64,000 bases of DNA from positions 362,997 to 426,996 of the forward strand of contig UEGR01000003.1 of assembly GCA_900465685.1 (NCBI GenBank), in the 5' to 3' direction. The notes beneath the pieces were generated by a model. It had not been told where the DNA came from. It did no database searches and saw only the letters and a program-made list of their open reading frames with translations. The stretch comes from Hyphomicrobiales bacterium (lineage in GTDB: Bacteria; Pseudomonadota; Alphaproteobacteria; Rhizobiales; Rhizobiaceae). Shown piece after piece: positions 43,307 through 52,937 of this stretch; within the stretch, counting starts at the first letter, position 1, and the number at the start of each line of letters is the position of its first letter. The translations under genes were made by a program, and so were the position numbers.

Positions 43307-44998
43307 ATGCTGGAACGGGTGATCGATCAGGGCGTGGGCCGCGAGCCTGCCGATATCGTGCTGAAAGGTGGTCGCTTCTTCGATCTGGTCACTGGCGAAC
43401 TCGTGGAAAGCGATATTGCGATCTGTGGCGATCGCATTGTCGGCACGTTCGGCACCTATTCCGGCAAGCAGGAAATCGACATTACGGGACGCATTGTTGT
43501 TCCGGGTTTTATCGATACGCATCTGCATATCGAATCCTCGCATATCACGCCGCATGAATTCGATCGCTGCGTGTTGCCGCAAGGCGTGACGACGGTGATC
43601 TGCGACCCGCATGAAATCGCCAATGTACTGGGCGCGGAAGGCATCAAATACTTCCTGGATAGCGCGCTGGAAACCGTGATGGACATTCGCGTTCAGCTGT
43701 CGAGCTGTGTGCCCGCCACCCATATGGAAACGGCGGGCGCTGAACTGCTGATCGGCGATCTTCTGCCCTTTGCGGATCATCCGAAGGTGATCGGTCTGGC
43801 CGAGTTCATGAATTTTCCGGGCGTTCTGGCCAAGGACCCGGAATGTATGGCCAAGCTTCAGGCTTTTCAGGGACGACACATCGACGGTCACGCACCGCTG
43901 CTGCGCGGCAAGGACCTGAACGGTTACATTTCTGTTGGCATCCGTACCGAGCACGAGGCGACAAGCGCGGAAGAAGCGCTGGAGAAGATGCGCAAGGGCA
44001 TGCATGTCCTGGTCCGCGAAGGCTCTGTGTCCAAGGATCTCAAGGCGCTGATGCCGATCATCACCGAGCGTCACGCGCAGTTTCTGGCGCTTTGCACCGA
44101 CGACCGCAATCCGCTGGATATCGCCGATCAGGGCCATCTCGATTATCTGATCCGGACCGCTATTGCCGGTGGCGTGTCGCCTTTGGCCATCTATCGTGTG
44201 GCCAGTGTTTCCGCGGCCCGTGCTTTTGGCCTGTTCGACCGTGGGCTGGTGGCGCCGGGGCAGCGCGCCGATCTTGTTGTTGTCGATAGTCTGGAAGGTT
44301 GCCATGCCGAGATCGTTTTGTCGGCTGGACGCGTGGTTTCAGAAGACCTGTTTGCCCAGCGCAAGACAATTGCCGAAGTGGGGCGCAACAGCGTGAAGGC
44401 GCAGCGCGTCGGTGCCGCCAATTTCCGTTCGCATTCAAACAGCGGCAAGACGCGCGCCATCGGTATTATTCCGGGCAAGATCATCACCGAGAGCCTCGAA
44501 TTCGAGCTGAAAGTCGGGCCGAAGGGCGTTGAGCCGGATCTGGAACAGGATGTCGTGAAAATCGCGGTTGTCGAGCGTCACGGCAAGAACGGCAATATAG
44601 CCACCGGTTTCGTGCATGGTTTCGGGCTGAAAGCAGGAGCTATTGCGTCGACTGTCAGCCATGACAGCCACAATATCTGTGTCGTCGGCACATCGGATGA
44701 AGATATCGCCGTCGCGGCTAACCGTCTTGGCGAAATCGAAGGCGGCTTCGTTGTTGTGCGGGATGGCAAGGTGCTGGCCGAGCTGCCTTTGCCGATTGCG
44801 GGGCTTATGAGCGACCAGCCTTACGAAGTGGTACGCGAGGAACTGCGGAAGCTGCGCCATGCGGCGGAAGAGCTGGGCTCTGTTCTCGAAGAACCCTTCC
44901 TGCAGCTGGCTTTTGTCGCGCTGCCGGTGATTCCGCATCTGAAAATCACGGATCGAGGTCTGGTCGACGTAGACAAGTTCGAATTTGTCGGCAACTGA
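43307..44998 (+). CDS. ade: Adenine deaminase (Ade2 type)
   Basis: A 563-residue amidohydrolase converting adenine to hypoxanthine. Metal-site motif [45 protein letters not shown], the catalytic-region [39 protein letters not shown] and the C-terminal [23 protein letters not shown] are all intact. ATG at 43307 (GGAG upstream). Cytosolic purine salvage, consistent with the purine permease at 31.3 kb, although not in one operon. Confidence 0.96.
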   Translation: MLERVIDQGVGREPADIVLKGGRFFDLVTGELVESDIAICGDRIVGTFGTYSGKQEIDITGRIVVPGFIDTHLHIESSHITPHEFDRCVLPQGVTTVICDPHEIANVLGAEGIKYFLDSALETVMDIRVQLSSCVPATHMETAGAELLIGDLLPFADHPKVIGLAEFMNFPGVLAKDPECMAKLQAFQGRHIDGHAPLLRGKDLNGYISVGIRTEHEATSAEEALEKMRKGMHVLVREGSVSKDLKALMPIITERHAQFLALCTDDRNPLDIADQGHLDYLIRTAIAGGVSPLAIYRVASVSAARAFGLFDRGLVAPGQRADLVVVDSLEGCHAEIVLSAGRVVSEDLFAQRKTIAEVGRNSVKAQRVGAANFRSHSNSGKTRAIGIIPGKIITESLEFELKVGPKGVEPDLEQDVVKIAVVERHGKNGNIATGFVHGFGLKAGAIASTVSHDSHNICVVGTSDEDIAVAANRLGEIEGGFVVVRDGKVLAELPLPIAGLMSDQPYEVVREELRKLRHAAEELGSVLEEPFLQLAFVALPVIPHLKITDRGLVDVDKFEFVGN

Positions 44999-45062
44999 GC
45001 GCAAGCTCAGTTTCGCTGGCGAATTGTTGAACTCAGTTTGAAAAAGAGGGGGCCAGAAAAGC

Positions 45063-45089
45063 AAAAATCCCGGACGAAGCCGGGATTTT
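45063..45089. terminator. Terminator between ade and tRNA-Gly
   Basis: Stem AAAATCCCGG (45064-45073) / CCGGGATTTT (45080-45089), loop ACGAAG. Placed after the tRNA on the minus strand (TTTTTGC follows); also usable for ade on the plus strand. Confidence 0.85.
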
Positions 45090-45108
45090 GAAAGTGCCTG
45101 CTGGAAAC

Positions 45109-45183
45109 TGGAGCGGGCGAAGGGATTCGAACCCTCGACCCCAACCTTGGCAAGGTTGTGCTCTACCCCTGAGCTACACCCGC
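45109..45183 (-). tRNA. tRNA-Gly (GCC)
   Basis: A 75-base cloverleaf with encoded CCA (45109-45111). Acceptor GCGGGTG/CGCCCGC, D-arm GCTC...GAGC, anticodon stem CAACC/GGTTG with loop TTGCCAA (anticodon GCC), and T-loop TTCGAAT. Read on the minus strand. Strong match to bacterial glycine tRNA. Confidence 0.97.
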
Positions 45184-45403
45184 TCGCGCCAGTTTCGACC
45201 TGAAAACGTTTCCGAAGGAAGTCGTTTTCGTCAGGCAGGCGCTATATGGACTAAGGCTTTTCGGAATGCAACAGGGAAATTACAATAAAATGTCTATTTT
45301 GGGAGATTGTCCAAAGTTCCATTCGGATGGTTACAGCTATCGGGCGCTTGGTCTATAAGCCTTTACGGAACAATTTGAATATCGAATAGAAATGGGTGGA
45401 ATC

Positions 45404-45925
45404 ATGGCCTTGTCGCCGAAGGAGCTTCTCGATCATCTGCAAAACCTCGGCATCGAGGTGACGACCGTTGAGCACCCGCCTTTGTTTACGGTTGCAGATT
45501 CCCAAGGGTTGCGTGGCGAAATTCCCGGCGGACACACGAAAAACCTGTACCTGAAAGACAAGAAAGACAATTTCTTCCTCGTGACCGTGGAAGAGGATGC
45601 CGTGGTCGATCTGAAATCGATCCATCAGGTAATCGGTGCTGCAAGTCGCGTTTCGTTCGGTAAACCGGAGAAGCTGCTGGAGTATCTGGGCGTCATTCCG
45701 GGATCGGTGACCGTCTTCGGCGCAATCAATGACCGTGATCATAATGTTCAGGTTATTATCGATGCATATCTGATGAAATATGATGTCATCAACGGGCATC
45801 CGCTGACCAATGAAGCAACCACTTCTATCCGCCGCGAAGACCTTATCACTTTTCTGAAATCGACCGGCCACGAACCGCGTATCCTTGCAGTATCAGAAGG
45901 TGCGAAGGCAGACGCAACGGTATAG
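45404..45925 (+). CDS. Prolyl-tRNA editing deacylase family (ProX/YbaK-like)
   Basis: A 173-residue INS-superfamily trans-editing factor. Characteristic: VEHPPLFTVADSQGLRGEIPGGHTKNLYLKDKKDNFFLVTVEEDAVVDLKSI, IGAASRVSFGKPEKLLEYLGVIPGSVTVFGAIND and ANATTSIRRED-type end (NEATTSIRREDLITFL). The conserved Lys in GHTKNLYL is the usual active residue. Members hydrolyse mischarged aminoacyl-tRNAs (Ala-tRNAPro and others). Start ATG 45404; ATG 45392 also possible. Confidence 0.9.
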   Translation: MALSPKELLDHLQNLGIEVTTVEHPPLFTVADSQGLRGEIPGGHTKNLYLKDKKDNFFLVTVEEDAVVDLKSIHQVIGAASRVSFGKPEKLLEYLGVIPGSVTVFGAINDRDHNVQVIIDAYLMKYDVINGHPLTNEATTSIRREDLITFLKSTGHEPRILAVSEGAKADATV

Positions 45926-46041
45926 ACTACGCGTCTTGAAATCCGCCGGAACAGATACAAATTGATTGGCACGAACTGAAAGATCGACACCGGCTGTGAT
46001 GCGGGGTGCATGAACGGGCCGGAAGATATGAGGAATATTCC

Positions 46042-47004
46042 ATGACCAGCCAGAACAATCCTTACGCCAATGCGGGCGGCCAGATGACGGCAAATGTTTC
46101 TTTCGGTTCGGCTTCCGCGCCAGCAGGCGGATCGGACCTGATCAAGGATACGACGACAGCGGCATTCCAGACCGACGTTTTGGCCGAATCGCGTCAGCAG
46201 CCGGTTCTGGTCGATTTCTGGGCCCCTTGGTGCGGACCCTGCAAGCAGCTCACGCCGGTCATCGAAAAGGCCGTCAAGGAAGCGGGCGGCGCGGTGAAGC
46301 TGGTCAAGATGAACATCGACGATCATCCGTCCATTCCGGGCCAGCTTGGCATTCAGTCCATTCCGGCGGTTATCGCCTTCGTCAACGGCCAGCCGGTCGA
46401 TGGTTTCATGGGCGCATTGCCGGAATCGAAGGTGAAGGAATTCATCGCCAAGATCGGTGGCCCGAGCGATCAGGAAAACGCGATTGCCGAGGCGGTTACT
46501 GCCGCGCAGGAACTGCTTGAGTCTGGCGATTACGTGCAGGCCGGCGACATTTTCAATTCGATCCTTCAGGCTGCACCCGACAATGTCGATGCGATTGTCG
46601 GTCTGGCATCCTGTGTTCTGGAATCAGGCGATGCGGAGCAGGCACGCGAAATTCTCGCAACCATTCCCGCCGATAAGCAGAATGTGGCATCGGTGCGCGC
46701 GCTTGAAGCCAAGGTGGCGCTTGCCGATCAGGTCAAGCTGATTGGTGATCCGGTTGCGCTGGAAAAACGCCTTCAGGCCGATCCGCAGGATTATCAGGCG
46801 CGTTTCGATCTGGCGCAGGTGCGCAACGCGCAGGGCCGTCGCGAAGATGCCGCCAATGAACTGCTGACCATCATGAAGGCCGATCGCAGCTGGAACGAAG
46901 ACGGCGCGCGCATGCAGCTGCTCCAGTTCTTCGAAGCATGGGGCAATACGGATCCGGCGACGCTTTCGGCACGCCGGAAACTGTCTTCGCTGCTGTTTTC
47001 GTAA
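46042..47004 (+). CDS. Thioredoxin-TPR co-chaperone (YbbN/CnoX-like)
   Basis: A 320-residue protein. Residues ~45-145 form a thioredoxin domain with active site WCGPC (Cys64, Cys67), and residues ~150-320 are TPR-like helices (QENAIAEAVTAAQELLESGDYVQAGDIFNSILQAAPDNVDAIVGLA). The arrangement matches YbbN/CnoX holdases, which guard substrates under oxidative stress; here the CXXC is intact, unlike some homologs. Starts at ATG 46042 with GAGGAA 6 bases upstream. LON-domain and Trm112-like genes follow on the same strand, a common Rhizobiales cluster. Confidence 0.93.
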   Translation: MTSQNNPYANAGGQMTANVSFGSASAPAGGSDLIKDTTTAAFQTDVLAESRQQPVLVDFWAPWCGPCKQLTPVIEKAVKEAGGAVKLVKMNIDDHPSIPGQLGIQSIPAVIAFVNGQPVDGFMGALPESKVKEFIAKIGGPSDQENAIAEAVTAAQELLESGDYVQAGDIFNSILQAAPDNVDAIVGLASCVLESGDAEQAREILATIPADKQNVASVRALEAKVALADQVKLIGDPVALEKRLQADPQDYQARFDLAQVRNAQGRREDAANELLTIMKADRSWNEDGARMQLLQFFEAWGNTDPATLSARRKLSSLLFS

Positions 47005-47082
47005 GCGAGCCGAGCGGCGGGAAACAGGACTGTCGGCATGCTGCGCGCGACAATTGCGCGGAGCATTCCAAAGGAGGTTGCA

Positions 47083-47781
47083 ATGCAAGTGGGTAATGCC
47101 CGTTACAGAACGGGTTCCGACATACCGGATCTGGTTCCAGTATTTCCGCTGAAAGGTGCACTGCTTTTGCCCGGCGGCCAGCTTCCGTTGAACATATTCG
47201 AGCCGCGTTATCTGGCGATGATCGAAAGCGCTCTCGCCGGCAAGCGGATCATCGGTATGATCCAGCCGCAAATCGATGATGAAGACGACGACGAGATCGT
47301 CAATGAACTGGATGAAACCCTGCGCCCGCCACTGAGCAGTATTGGCTGCCTCGGTCGCATAACGACCTATGCGGAGACCGGCGATGGCCGATTGCTGATC
47401 ACGTTGCAGGGCATCTGTCGCTTCCGTGTGAAGGAAGAGGTCAATTGCCGTCAGCCTTATCGCCAGTGCCGCATCATGCCGTTTCTGACTGATCTGGAAG
47501 AGGTGCGCGATACGGCGGATATTGATCGCGAAGCGTTGCTGCGCGCCTTCCGGGATTATCTCGAAGCGCATAATCTGGAAGCCGACTGGGAGAGCATCGC
47601 CCGCGCCGGAAACGAAACGCTCGTCAATGCGCTGTCGATCATGTCGCCTTTTGGCCCAGCGGAGAAACAGGCGCTGCTGGAGGCCCCCGATCTCAAGACA
47701 CGCGCTGCGACGCTGATCGCCATTACGGAAATGGTGCTGGCGAGAGTAAAAGACGACGATTACGGATCGCGCCTGCAATGA
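47083..47781 (+). CDS. LON N-terminal substrate-binding domain protein
   Basis: A 232-residue protein consisting of the LON substrate-binding domain alone (VPVFPLKGALLLPGGQLPLNIFEPRYLAMIESAL, then GCLGRITTYAETGDGRLLITLQGICRF), without the AAA or protease parts. No enzymatic activity is expected. ATG at 47083 with GGAGG 8 bases upstream. Part of a conserved trx-LON-Trm112 cluster whose joint purpose is not known; proteostasis is a guess. Confidence 0.92.
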   Translation: MQVGNARYRTGSDIPDLVPVFPLKGALLLPGGQLPLNIFEPRYLAMIESALAGKRIIGMIQPQIDDEDDDEIVNELDETLRPPLSSIGCLGRITTYAETGDGRLLITLQGICRFRVKEEVNCRQPYRQCRIMPFLTDLEEVRDTADIDREALLRAFRDYLEAHNLEADWESIARAGNETLVNALSIMSPFGPAEKQALLEAPDLKTRAATLIAITEMVLARVKDDDYGSRLQ

Positions 47782-47796
47782 TCCGGAGGATATGAA

Positions 47797-47994
47797 ATGG
47801 TGAATGAAACAACTGATACCGGCAGCATTGATGTGCGCCTTCTTGAGCTGCTGGTCTGCCCGCTGACCAAAGGTCCGCTGGAATATGACGCAGAGCATAG
47901 CGAGCTGATTTCACGTAAGGCAAAGCTTGCCTATCCGGTGCGCGGCGGCATTCCGATCATGCTGCCATCCGAAGCACGGACGCTGGTGGACTGA
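47797..47994 (+). CDS. Trm112-family (UPF0434/YcaR-like) protein
   Basis: A 65-residue protein of the Trm112/YcaR group ([46 protein letters not shown]), all core segments present. Only one Cys remains, as in most bacterial members, so it is unlikely to bind zinc like eukaryotic Trm112. ATG at 47797 behind GGAGGA (47785-47790), 15 bases after the LON gene stop, so co-transcribed. Confidence 0.93.
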   Translation: MVNETTDTGSIDVRLLELLVCPLTKGPLEYDAEHSELISRKAKLAYPVRGGIPIMLPSEARTLVD

Positions 47995-48172
47995 CCGTCC
48001 CGTTGGTTATTTAATTTCTGCACAGGCCCTGATCTTTTTCATAAGTTTCATGCCTGCTGATTGTTGCCTGCCACGCAACGGGGCTCTATAACCCTCCCGG
48101 AACTTTGAAAAACAATTTCGGAAGACGCCCGGTTTTTCGTGATTGTGCATTGAAAAACAGAGGCTTGGCATT

Positions 48173-49285
48173 ATGGCAACCAGAAAACTTCTTCTCCTGC
48201 CCGGCGATGGCATCGGTCCCGAGGCCATGGCGGAAGTCCGCAAGATCATCGCTTACCTCAATTCGGACCTCAAGCTCGGCTTTGAAACCGAGGAAGGTCT
48301 GGTTGGCGGCTGCGCTTATGACGCGCATGGTCAGGCGATTTCGGATGCCGATATGGAGAAGGCGCTGGCTGCTGATGCCACGCTGTTTGGCGCTGTTGGC
48401 GGCCCGAAGTGGGATAGCGTGCCTTATGAAGTGCGCCCGGAAGCTGGTCTTCTGCGTCTGCGTAAGGACATGCAGCTTTACGCAAACTTGCGTCCGGCTA
48501 TCTGCTACCCGGCGCTCGCACATTCCTCTTCGCTGAAGCCGGAAGTGATCGAAGGCCTCGACATTCTGATTCTGCGCGAATTGACCGGTGGCGTCTACTT
48601 CGGCGAGCCGAAGGAAATCATCGATCTCGGCAATGGTCAGAAGCGCGGCATCGACACGCAGGTTTATGACACCTACGAAATCGAACGCATCACCGATGTG
48701 GCTTTCGAGCTGGCGCGCACGCGCCGCAACAAGGTCACCTCGATGGAAAAGCGCAATGTGATGAAGTCGGGCGTGCTCTGGAATCAGGTCGTTACGGCAC
48801 GTCACAAGGAAAAGCATTCCGATGTGGAACTGGAGCATATGCTGGCCGATGCTGGCGGCATGCAGCTCGTTCGCTGGCCGAAGCAGTTCGACGTCATCGT
48901 GACCGACAACCTGTTCGGCGACATGCTGTCGGACGTTGCTGCCATGCTGACCGGTTCGCTCGGCATGCTGCCATCGGCTTCGCTTGGCGCAGTCGATGCC
49001 AAGACCGGCAAGCGCAAGGCGCTTTACGAGCCGGTACACGGTTCGGCACCGGATATCGCTGGCAAGGGCATTGCTAACCCGATCGCCATGATCGCTTCGC
49101 TTGCCATGTGCCTGCGTTATTCGTTCAATCTGGTGGCCGAAGCTGATCGTCTGGAAGCTGCGATTGCCGGTGTTCTCGACGATGGCATCCGCACGGCTGA
49201 CATCTGGTCGGAAGGCACGACCAAGGTTGGCACCACCGAAATGGGTGATGCGATCCTCGCCAAGTTCAAGGCGCTTTCGGCTTAA
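48173..49285 (+). CDS. leuB: 3-Isopropylmalate dehydrogenase
   Basis: A 370-residue NAD-dependent enzyme of leucine synthesis. Typical: [51 protein letters not shown], the metal-binding [30 protein letters not shown] and [23 protein letters not shown] at 48173 matches family starts. It is monocistronic with its own terminator; the partner leuD lies 6.4 kb downstream on the opposite strand. Confidence 0.97.
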   Translation: MATRKLLLLPGDGIGPEAMAEVRKIIAYLNSDLKLGFETEEGLVGGCAYDAHGQAISDADMEKALAADATLFGAVGGPKWDSVPYEVRPEAGLLRLRKDMQLYANLRPAICYPALAHSSSLKPEVIEGLDILILRELTGGVYFGEPKEIIDLGNGQKRGIDTQVYDTYEIERITDVAFELARTRRNKVTSMEKRNVMKSGVLWNQVVTARHKEKHSDVELEHMLADAGGMQLVRWPKQFDVIVTDNLFGDMLSDVAAMLTGSLGMLPSASLGAVDAKTGKRKALYEPVHGSAPDIAGKGIANPIAMIASLAMCLRYSFNLVAEADRLEAAIAGVLDDGIRTADIWSEGTTKVGTTEMGDAILAKFKALSA

Positions 49286-49311
49286 TCACCAGCCGATAAG
49301 ATGCTAATTGG

Positions 49312-49344
49312 AAAGCCCGCTGGACAATACCGGCGGGCTTTTCT
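49312..49344 (+). terminator. Terminator of leuB
   Basis: Stem AAAGCCCGCTGG (49312-49323) / CCGGCGGGCTTT (49330-49341) with one T-G pair, loop ACAATA, then T-rich TTCTTTT. Confidence 0.9.
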
Positions 49345-49398
49345 TTTCGGAAATAGATGCCCGATTTGAGGCTGTAATTTGCGGATGGACGGATAAGA

Positions 49399-50457
49399 AT
49401 GCGTGTCATGTTGTTCACGCTCCCAAACCAAGACAAACTCTACGACGCGCTGCTGGCCCGCGATGTCTCTTATGAGGGCAGGGCCTATGTTGGTGTCGTC
49501 TCGACCGGCATTTTTTGCCGCCTGACTTGCCCTGCGCGGAAACCGCGCCGGGAAAACTGCCGCTTTTTCGCTTCCGTTGCTGAATGCATGGCGGATGGCT
49601 TCCGCGCCTGCAAAAGGTGTCATCCGCTGCAACCTGCCGCCGAAGCGGAGCCTTCCATCAAGAGGCTGCTTGACGCTTTGGAGGCCGATCCCGAACGCCG
49701 CTGGAGCGAGGACGATGTCGCGCGGATGGGGCTTGACCTCTCCACAGTGCGGCGCAGCTTCCGACGGCATTTTGGCATGACATTTCTGGAAATGGCGCGG
49801 CAGGAACGCCTGCGCCATGGCTTTCAGGCTTTGGCCGACGGAGGCCGGGTCATCGACGCACAGATCGATGCGGGTTTTGAATCGCCGGAAGCGTTTCGTA
49901 GCGCCTTTGCCCGCATTCTCGGTCTTCCACCGGCAAAGTTGCGTGGTGACGGCCTGTTGCGCGCTGATTGGATCAAGTCACCGCTTGGTACGATGATCGC
50001 CATTTGCGATGCGAAAAATCTGCATCTGCTGGAATTTGCAGACCGCAAGGCGCTCTCCGCCGAGTTGAAAAAACTCTATGCTACCTGCCGCGGTGATATC
50101 GGCATCGGCCGCTTCGGCACGCATGATCTGGTCGAGCGACAGCTGAACGCTTTTTTTGAAGGCAAATCGCCGACGTTCGACTTGCCGATGGTGTTACATG
50201 GCAGCGCTTTCACGCAGGCCGTGTGGCGTGAACTTCAGACAATTGGGGCAGGGGAAACGCGCAGCTATAGCGAGCTTGCGCAGGCTATCGACAAGCCGCT
50301 CGCCGTCAGGGCGGTTGCGCGTGCCAATGGGGCGAACCAGATCGCCATTATCATCCCGTGTCATCGTGTGATCGGTGCCGATGGCTCTTTGACCGGTTAT
50401 GGCGGTGGTCTCTGGCGCAAACAGAAACTGATCGAAATTGAAGCGCAATATCGCTGA
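49399..50457 (+). CDS. ada: Ada, adaptive response regulator and O6-methylguanine-DNA methyltransferase
   Basis: A 352-residue bifunctional protein. N-terminal Ada_Zn_binding domain with Cys40, Cys44, Cys71 and Cys74 (GIFCRLTCPARKP; FRACKRCHP), where methyl transfer from phosphotriesters activates transcription. An AraC-type HTH follows (residues ~85-180), then the ribonuclease-like and MGMT domains with active Cys321 in PCHRVIG. Spacing matches E. coli Ada, and all key residues are present. It repairs alkylated DNA and induces its own regulon. Convergent with the MFS carrier. Confidence 0.96.
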   Translation: MRVMLFTLPNQDKLYDALLARDVSYEGRAYVGVVSTGIFCRLTCPARKPRRENCRFFASVAECMADGFRACKRCHPLQPAAEAEPSIKRLLDALEADPERRWSEDDVARMGLDLSTVRRSFRRHFGMTFLEMARQERLRHGFQALADGGRVIDAQIDAGFESPEAFRSAFARILGLPPAKLRGDGLLRADWIKSPLGTMIAICDAKNLHLLEFADRKALSAELKKLYATCRGDIGIGRFGTHDLVERQLNAFFEGKSPTFDLPMVLHGSAFTQAVWRELQTIGAGETRSYSELAQAIDKPLAVRAVARANGANQIAIIIPCHRVIGADGSLTGYGGGLWRKQKLIEIEAQYR

Positions 50458-50477
50458 AATTCTATATGCAGACGCGA

Positions 50478-50504
50478 AAACGCCGCCCTTTCGGGGCGGC
50501 GTTT
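50478..50504. terminator. Bidirectional terminator between ada and the MHS carrier gene
   Basis: Perfect stem AAACGCCGCCC (50478-50488) / GGGCGGCGTTT (50494-50504), 5-base loop, between convergent genes. Confidence 0.85.
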
Positions 50505-50525
50505 CACATTGTTGATGTCGCAGAA

Positions 50526-52421
50526 CTAGTCGAGCTTGTGCAGGTCGACGCCTTTGGTTTCCTTGACGAAGATCATGCCGATCACGAAGGTGATGGAAGC
50601 GATGACAATCGGGTACCAGAGACCATAGTAAATGTCGCCCTTCGCCGCGCTGAGTGCGAATACACCAGCCGGAAGCAGACCGCCGAACCAACCGTTGCCG
50701 ATATGATAAGGCAGCGACATGCCGGTGTAGCGGATGCGGGTCGGGAACATTTCCACCAGGATTGCAGCAATCGGACCATAGACCATCGTCACATAGATGA
50801 CGAGGATGGTCAGGATCGCAATCGTCATGACCCAGTTCACCTTGGCTGGGTCTGCCACCATCTTGAATGCACCTGCATTCGGGATGGTGTAGACGGCCTG
50901 ATCGGCGCTGACGCCGAGACCTTCGGCTTCAGTCTGGGTCAGGAGCTTCTGCTTCACCAGATCGGCAGCAGGAACCATTGCCTTGTCGCCAGCGCGGACG
51001 GCATCAGCATTGAGCTGAAGTTCCGGATTGGCGGTCAGGAAGGCGTCAAGCTTGCTGTCTGGCACCTTTGCAGGATCGCGCACCAGCGGGAAACCAGCCT
51101 TCTGGAGAGCGAGGTTCACACCATGCGCCAGTTCAGTCTGCTTGGCGGCAGCACCTGCACCAGCCTGAATGGCGTCGAAGGACGTGATCGTTGCATCGCC
51201 GATGGTGACGGTTGCAGGCGTGCCAGCCGCAGCGGTCTGCACGACCTCATAAGGCACCGAGCTTTTTGCGAGGAAGCTGGTCGCGACATCGCAGGAGCTG
51301 GTGAACTTGGACGTGCCCGTGGCGTTGAACTGGAAGTTACAATCGCCAGGTGCTGCAGTGACAGTTGCCTTGATGGTCTGTTCAGCCTGTGCCAGAGCCG
51401 GATTGGCGGCATTGGTCAGAGCCTTGAACAGCGGAAAGTAGGTCACGGCAGCCAGAAGCAGACCGGCCATGATGATCGGCTTGCGACCGATCTTGTCCGA
51501 CAGCCAGCCAAAGAAGACGAAACCGCCGGTGCCGAGCAGAAGGGCGATGGCCACCATGATGTTGGCCGACTGGTTTTCCACCTTCAGAACGTTCTGAAGG
51601 AAGAACAGCGCATAGAACTGGCCGCAATACCAGACCACGGCCTGACCGGCAGTGAGGCCGAACAGCGCGATAAGCGCGATCTTGGCATTTTTCCACTGGC
51701 CGAAAGCTTCGGAAAGCGGCGCCTTCGAGGTCTTGCCTTCTTCTTTCATGCGCTTGAACGCAGGCGACTCGCTCATCTGCATGCGGATCCAGACGGAAAT
51801 GCCCAGCAGAAGGATCGAGACGAGGAAAGGAATACGCCAGCCCCAGGCTGCGAAGGCTTCCTTGCTCATGACCGTCTGGATGCCGAGAATGACCAGCAGC
51901 GATAGGAACAGACCGAGCGTTGCAGTGGTCTGAATCCACGAGGTGAAGAAGCCGCGACGATTATTTGGAGCGTGTTCCGCGACATAAGTGGCCGCACCGC
52001 CATATTCGCCGCCAAGCGCGAGACCCTGCAGCATACGCAGCGCGATCAGGATGATCGGAGCCAGAATGCCAAGCGTGGACGAGCCGGGCAGAAGGCCGAC
52101 CAGAAAGGTCGATGCGCCCATGATGACGATGGTCACGAGGAAGGTATATTTGCGTCCGACGAGATCGCCAAGGCGACCAAAGACAAGCGCACCGAACGGG
52201 CGCACCAGAAAGCCCGCTGCAAAAGCCAGCAGGACGAAGATATTGCGCGTTGCTTCTGGATATTCGTTGAAAAAGGCTGCGCCGATAAAGGAAGCGAGCG
52301 TTCCGTAAAGATAAAAGTCGTACCATTCAAAAACGGTACCAAGCGACGATGCAAAGATGACTTTGCGTTCTTCGCCCGTCATTTTCTGCGTGCCGACGTC
52401 GGCACTTGACGAGACTGCCAT
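50526..52421 (-). CDS. MFS metabolite:H+ symporter (MHS family) with large periplasmic insertion
   Basis: A 631-residue carrier, about 190 residues longer than typical MHS proteins such as KgtP or ProP (~430-500). MHS marks: SSLGTVFEWYDFYLYGTLA, RPFGALVFGRLGDLVGRKYTF, RMLQGLALGGEYGGAATYVAEHAP and FFGWLSDKIGRKPI. After helix 9 (~residue 335) there is an Ala/Thr-rich insertion to ~residue 525 with two Cys (GDCNF, SSCDV); the remaining helices follow (GPIAAILVEMFPTRIRYTG). Topology puts the insertion in the periplasm. ATG 52421 with GGAGGA upstream. Substrate unknown. Confidence 0.9.
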   Translation of the reverse strand: MAVSSSADVGTQKMTGEERKVIFASSLGTVFEWYDFYLYGTLASFIGAAFFNEYPEATRNIFVLLAFAAGFLVRPFGALVFGRLGDLVGRKYTFLVTIVIMGASTFLVGLLPGSSTLGILAPIILIALRMLQGLALGGEYGGAATYVAEHAPNNRRGFFTSWIQTTATLGLFLSLLVILGIQTVMSKEAFAAWGWRIPFLVSILLLGISVWIRMQMSESPAFKRMKEEGKTSKAPLSEAFGQWKNAKIALIALFGLTAGQAVVWYCGQFYALFFLQNVLKVENQSANIMVAIALLLGTGGFVFFGWLSDKIGRKPIIMAGLLLAAVTYFPLFKALTNAANPALAQAEQTIKATVTAAPGDCNFQFNATGTSKFTSSCDVATSFLAKSSVPYEVVQTAAAGTPATVTIGDATITSFDAIQAGAGAAAKQTELAHGVNLALQKAGFPLVRDPAKVPDSKLDAFLTANPELQLNADAVRAGDKAMVPAADLVKQKLLTQTEAEGLGVSADQAVYTIPNAGAFKMVADPAKVNWVMTIAILTILVIYVTMVYGPIAAILVEMFPTRIRYTGMSLPYHIGNGWFGGLLPAGVFALSAAKGDIYYGLWYPIVIASITFVIGMIFVKETKGVDLHKLD

Positions 52422-52719
52422 TAATCTGTCCTCCCAAACAGAGCCCATGATGGGTAATGTAAGACTGCGCTTCATTCGCCGTACAAATGGAACCAGTCTG
52501 ATGCGCCAACTTGTCTCCCAACAAGAGGGCGCTCTCCTCACCAAATTATGATGAACCTAAAAAGGAGATTCGGGCAGTAGTCTTTAGTATGAGACAAAAA
52601 CGACAGCTTGACGCCGGTCATGGTTACTTGCGGCGCAAAAAAATACAGGGCGGGAGCGGTGGAGAATTGACTCCATTTATAAAGCGCGTAAAAGCAATCC
52701 CGAACGAAGGAGAAATCGC
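52422..52719. other. Intergenic region between the MHS carrier and the asd leader
   Basis: About 300 bases between divergent transcription units; promoters for both must lie here or just beyond. A TTGACT at 52667-52672 could be a -35 element, but no good -10 at proper spacing follows. No gene seen. Confidence 0.4.
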
Positions 52720-52845
52720 GTGGATCGCGTTACCGTAGCGTCAGTTTCGTCTGGAACTGCCGGCATCATTGCCGGGGCAGCACGCATGCCTTCGATTACC
52801 AAAAAACTCACGGCCATCACTAAAACGACCACGAAAACGGTCTGA
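52720..52845 (+). CDS. 41-residue Thr/Lys/Ile-rich small frame upstream of asd (candidate leader peptide)
   Basis: A GTG-started frame with AAGGAG exactly 7 bases upstream. It encodes 41 residues, of which 9 are Thr, 4 Lys and 4 Ile. The last 16 codons (ITKKLTAITKTTTKTV) are almost all Thr, Lys and Ile, end products or descendants of the asd pathway. It ends 106 bases before asd, and the intervening RNA is highly structured. This layout is what a ribosome-stalling leader would have; it could instead be a small cationic protein. No family recognised. Too short for usual gene callers. Confidence 0.6.
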   Translation: MDRVTVASVSSGTAGIIAGAARMPSITKKLTAITKTTTKTV

Positions 52846-52862
52846 TTCCCTTGGCCTGCTCG

Positions 52863-52937
52863 CCCTCTCCCCGGGTCTGGCCCGGGGACGGATAACCCGC
52901 GTGGCCTGCGGGGTTCCGGATCTGGAAGCGGAGAGGG
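52863..52937 (+). promoter_or_regulatory. Structured leader RNA between the small frame and asd
   Basis: Two mutually exclusive pairings are visible: the hairpin TCCCCGGG (52868-52875) / CCCGGGGA (52881-52888), and the long-range stem CCCTCTCC (52863-52870) / GGAGAGGG (52930-52937), which share bases 52868-52870. A third hairpin ACCCGC/GCGGGGT lies at 52894-52914. The asd ribosome site AGGAG (52940-52944) sits three bases after the long-range arm. No U-tract follows, so this would act by translational or Rho-linked control rather than as an intrinsic terminator. Confidence 0.55.

Noticed and set aside
43301-44305. Minus-strand open frame of 334 codons
   Set aside because: Antisense to adenine deaminase, with no family sequence.
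46624-47898. Minus-strand open frame of 424 codons
   Set aside because: Antisense to the thioredoxin and LON-domain genes, which have clear family matches.
50466-51905. Long plus-strand open frame of 479 codons
   Set aside because: Antisense to the MHS carrier; no recognisable domain, a GC-bias artefact.
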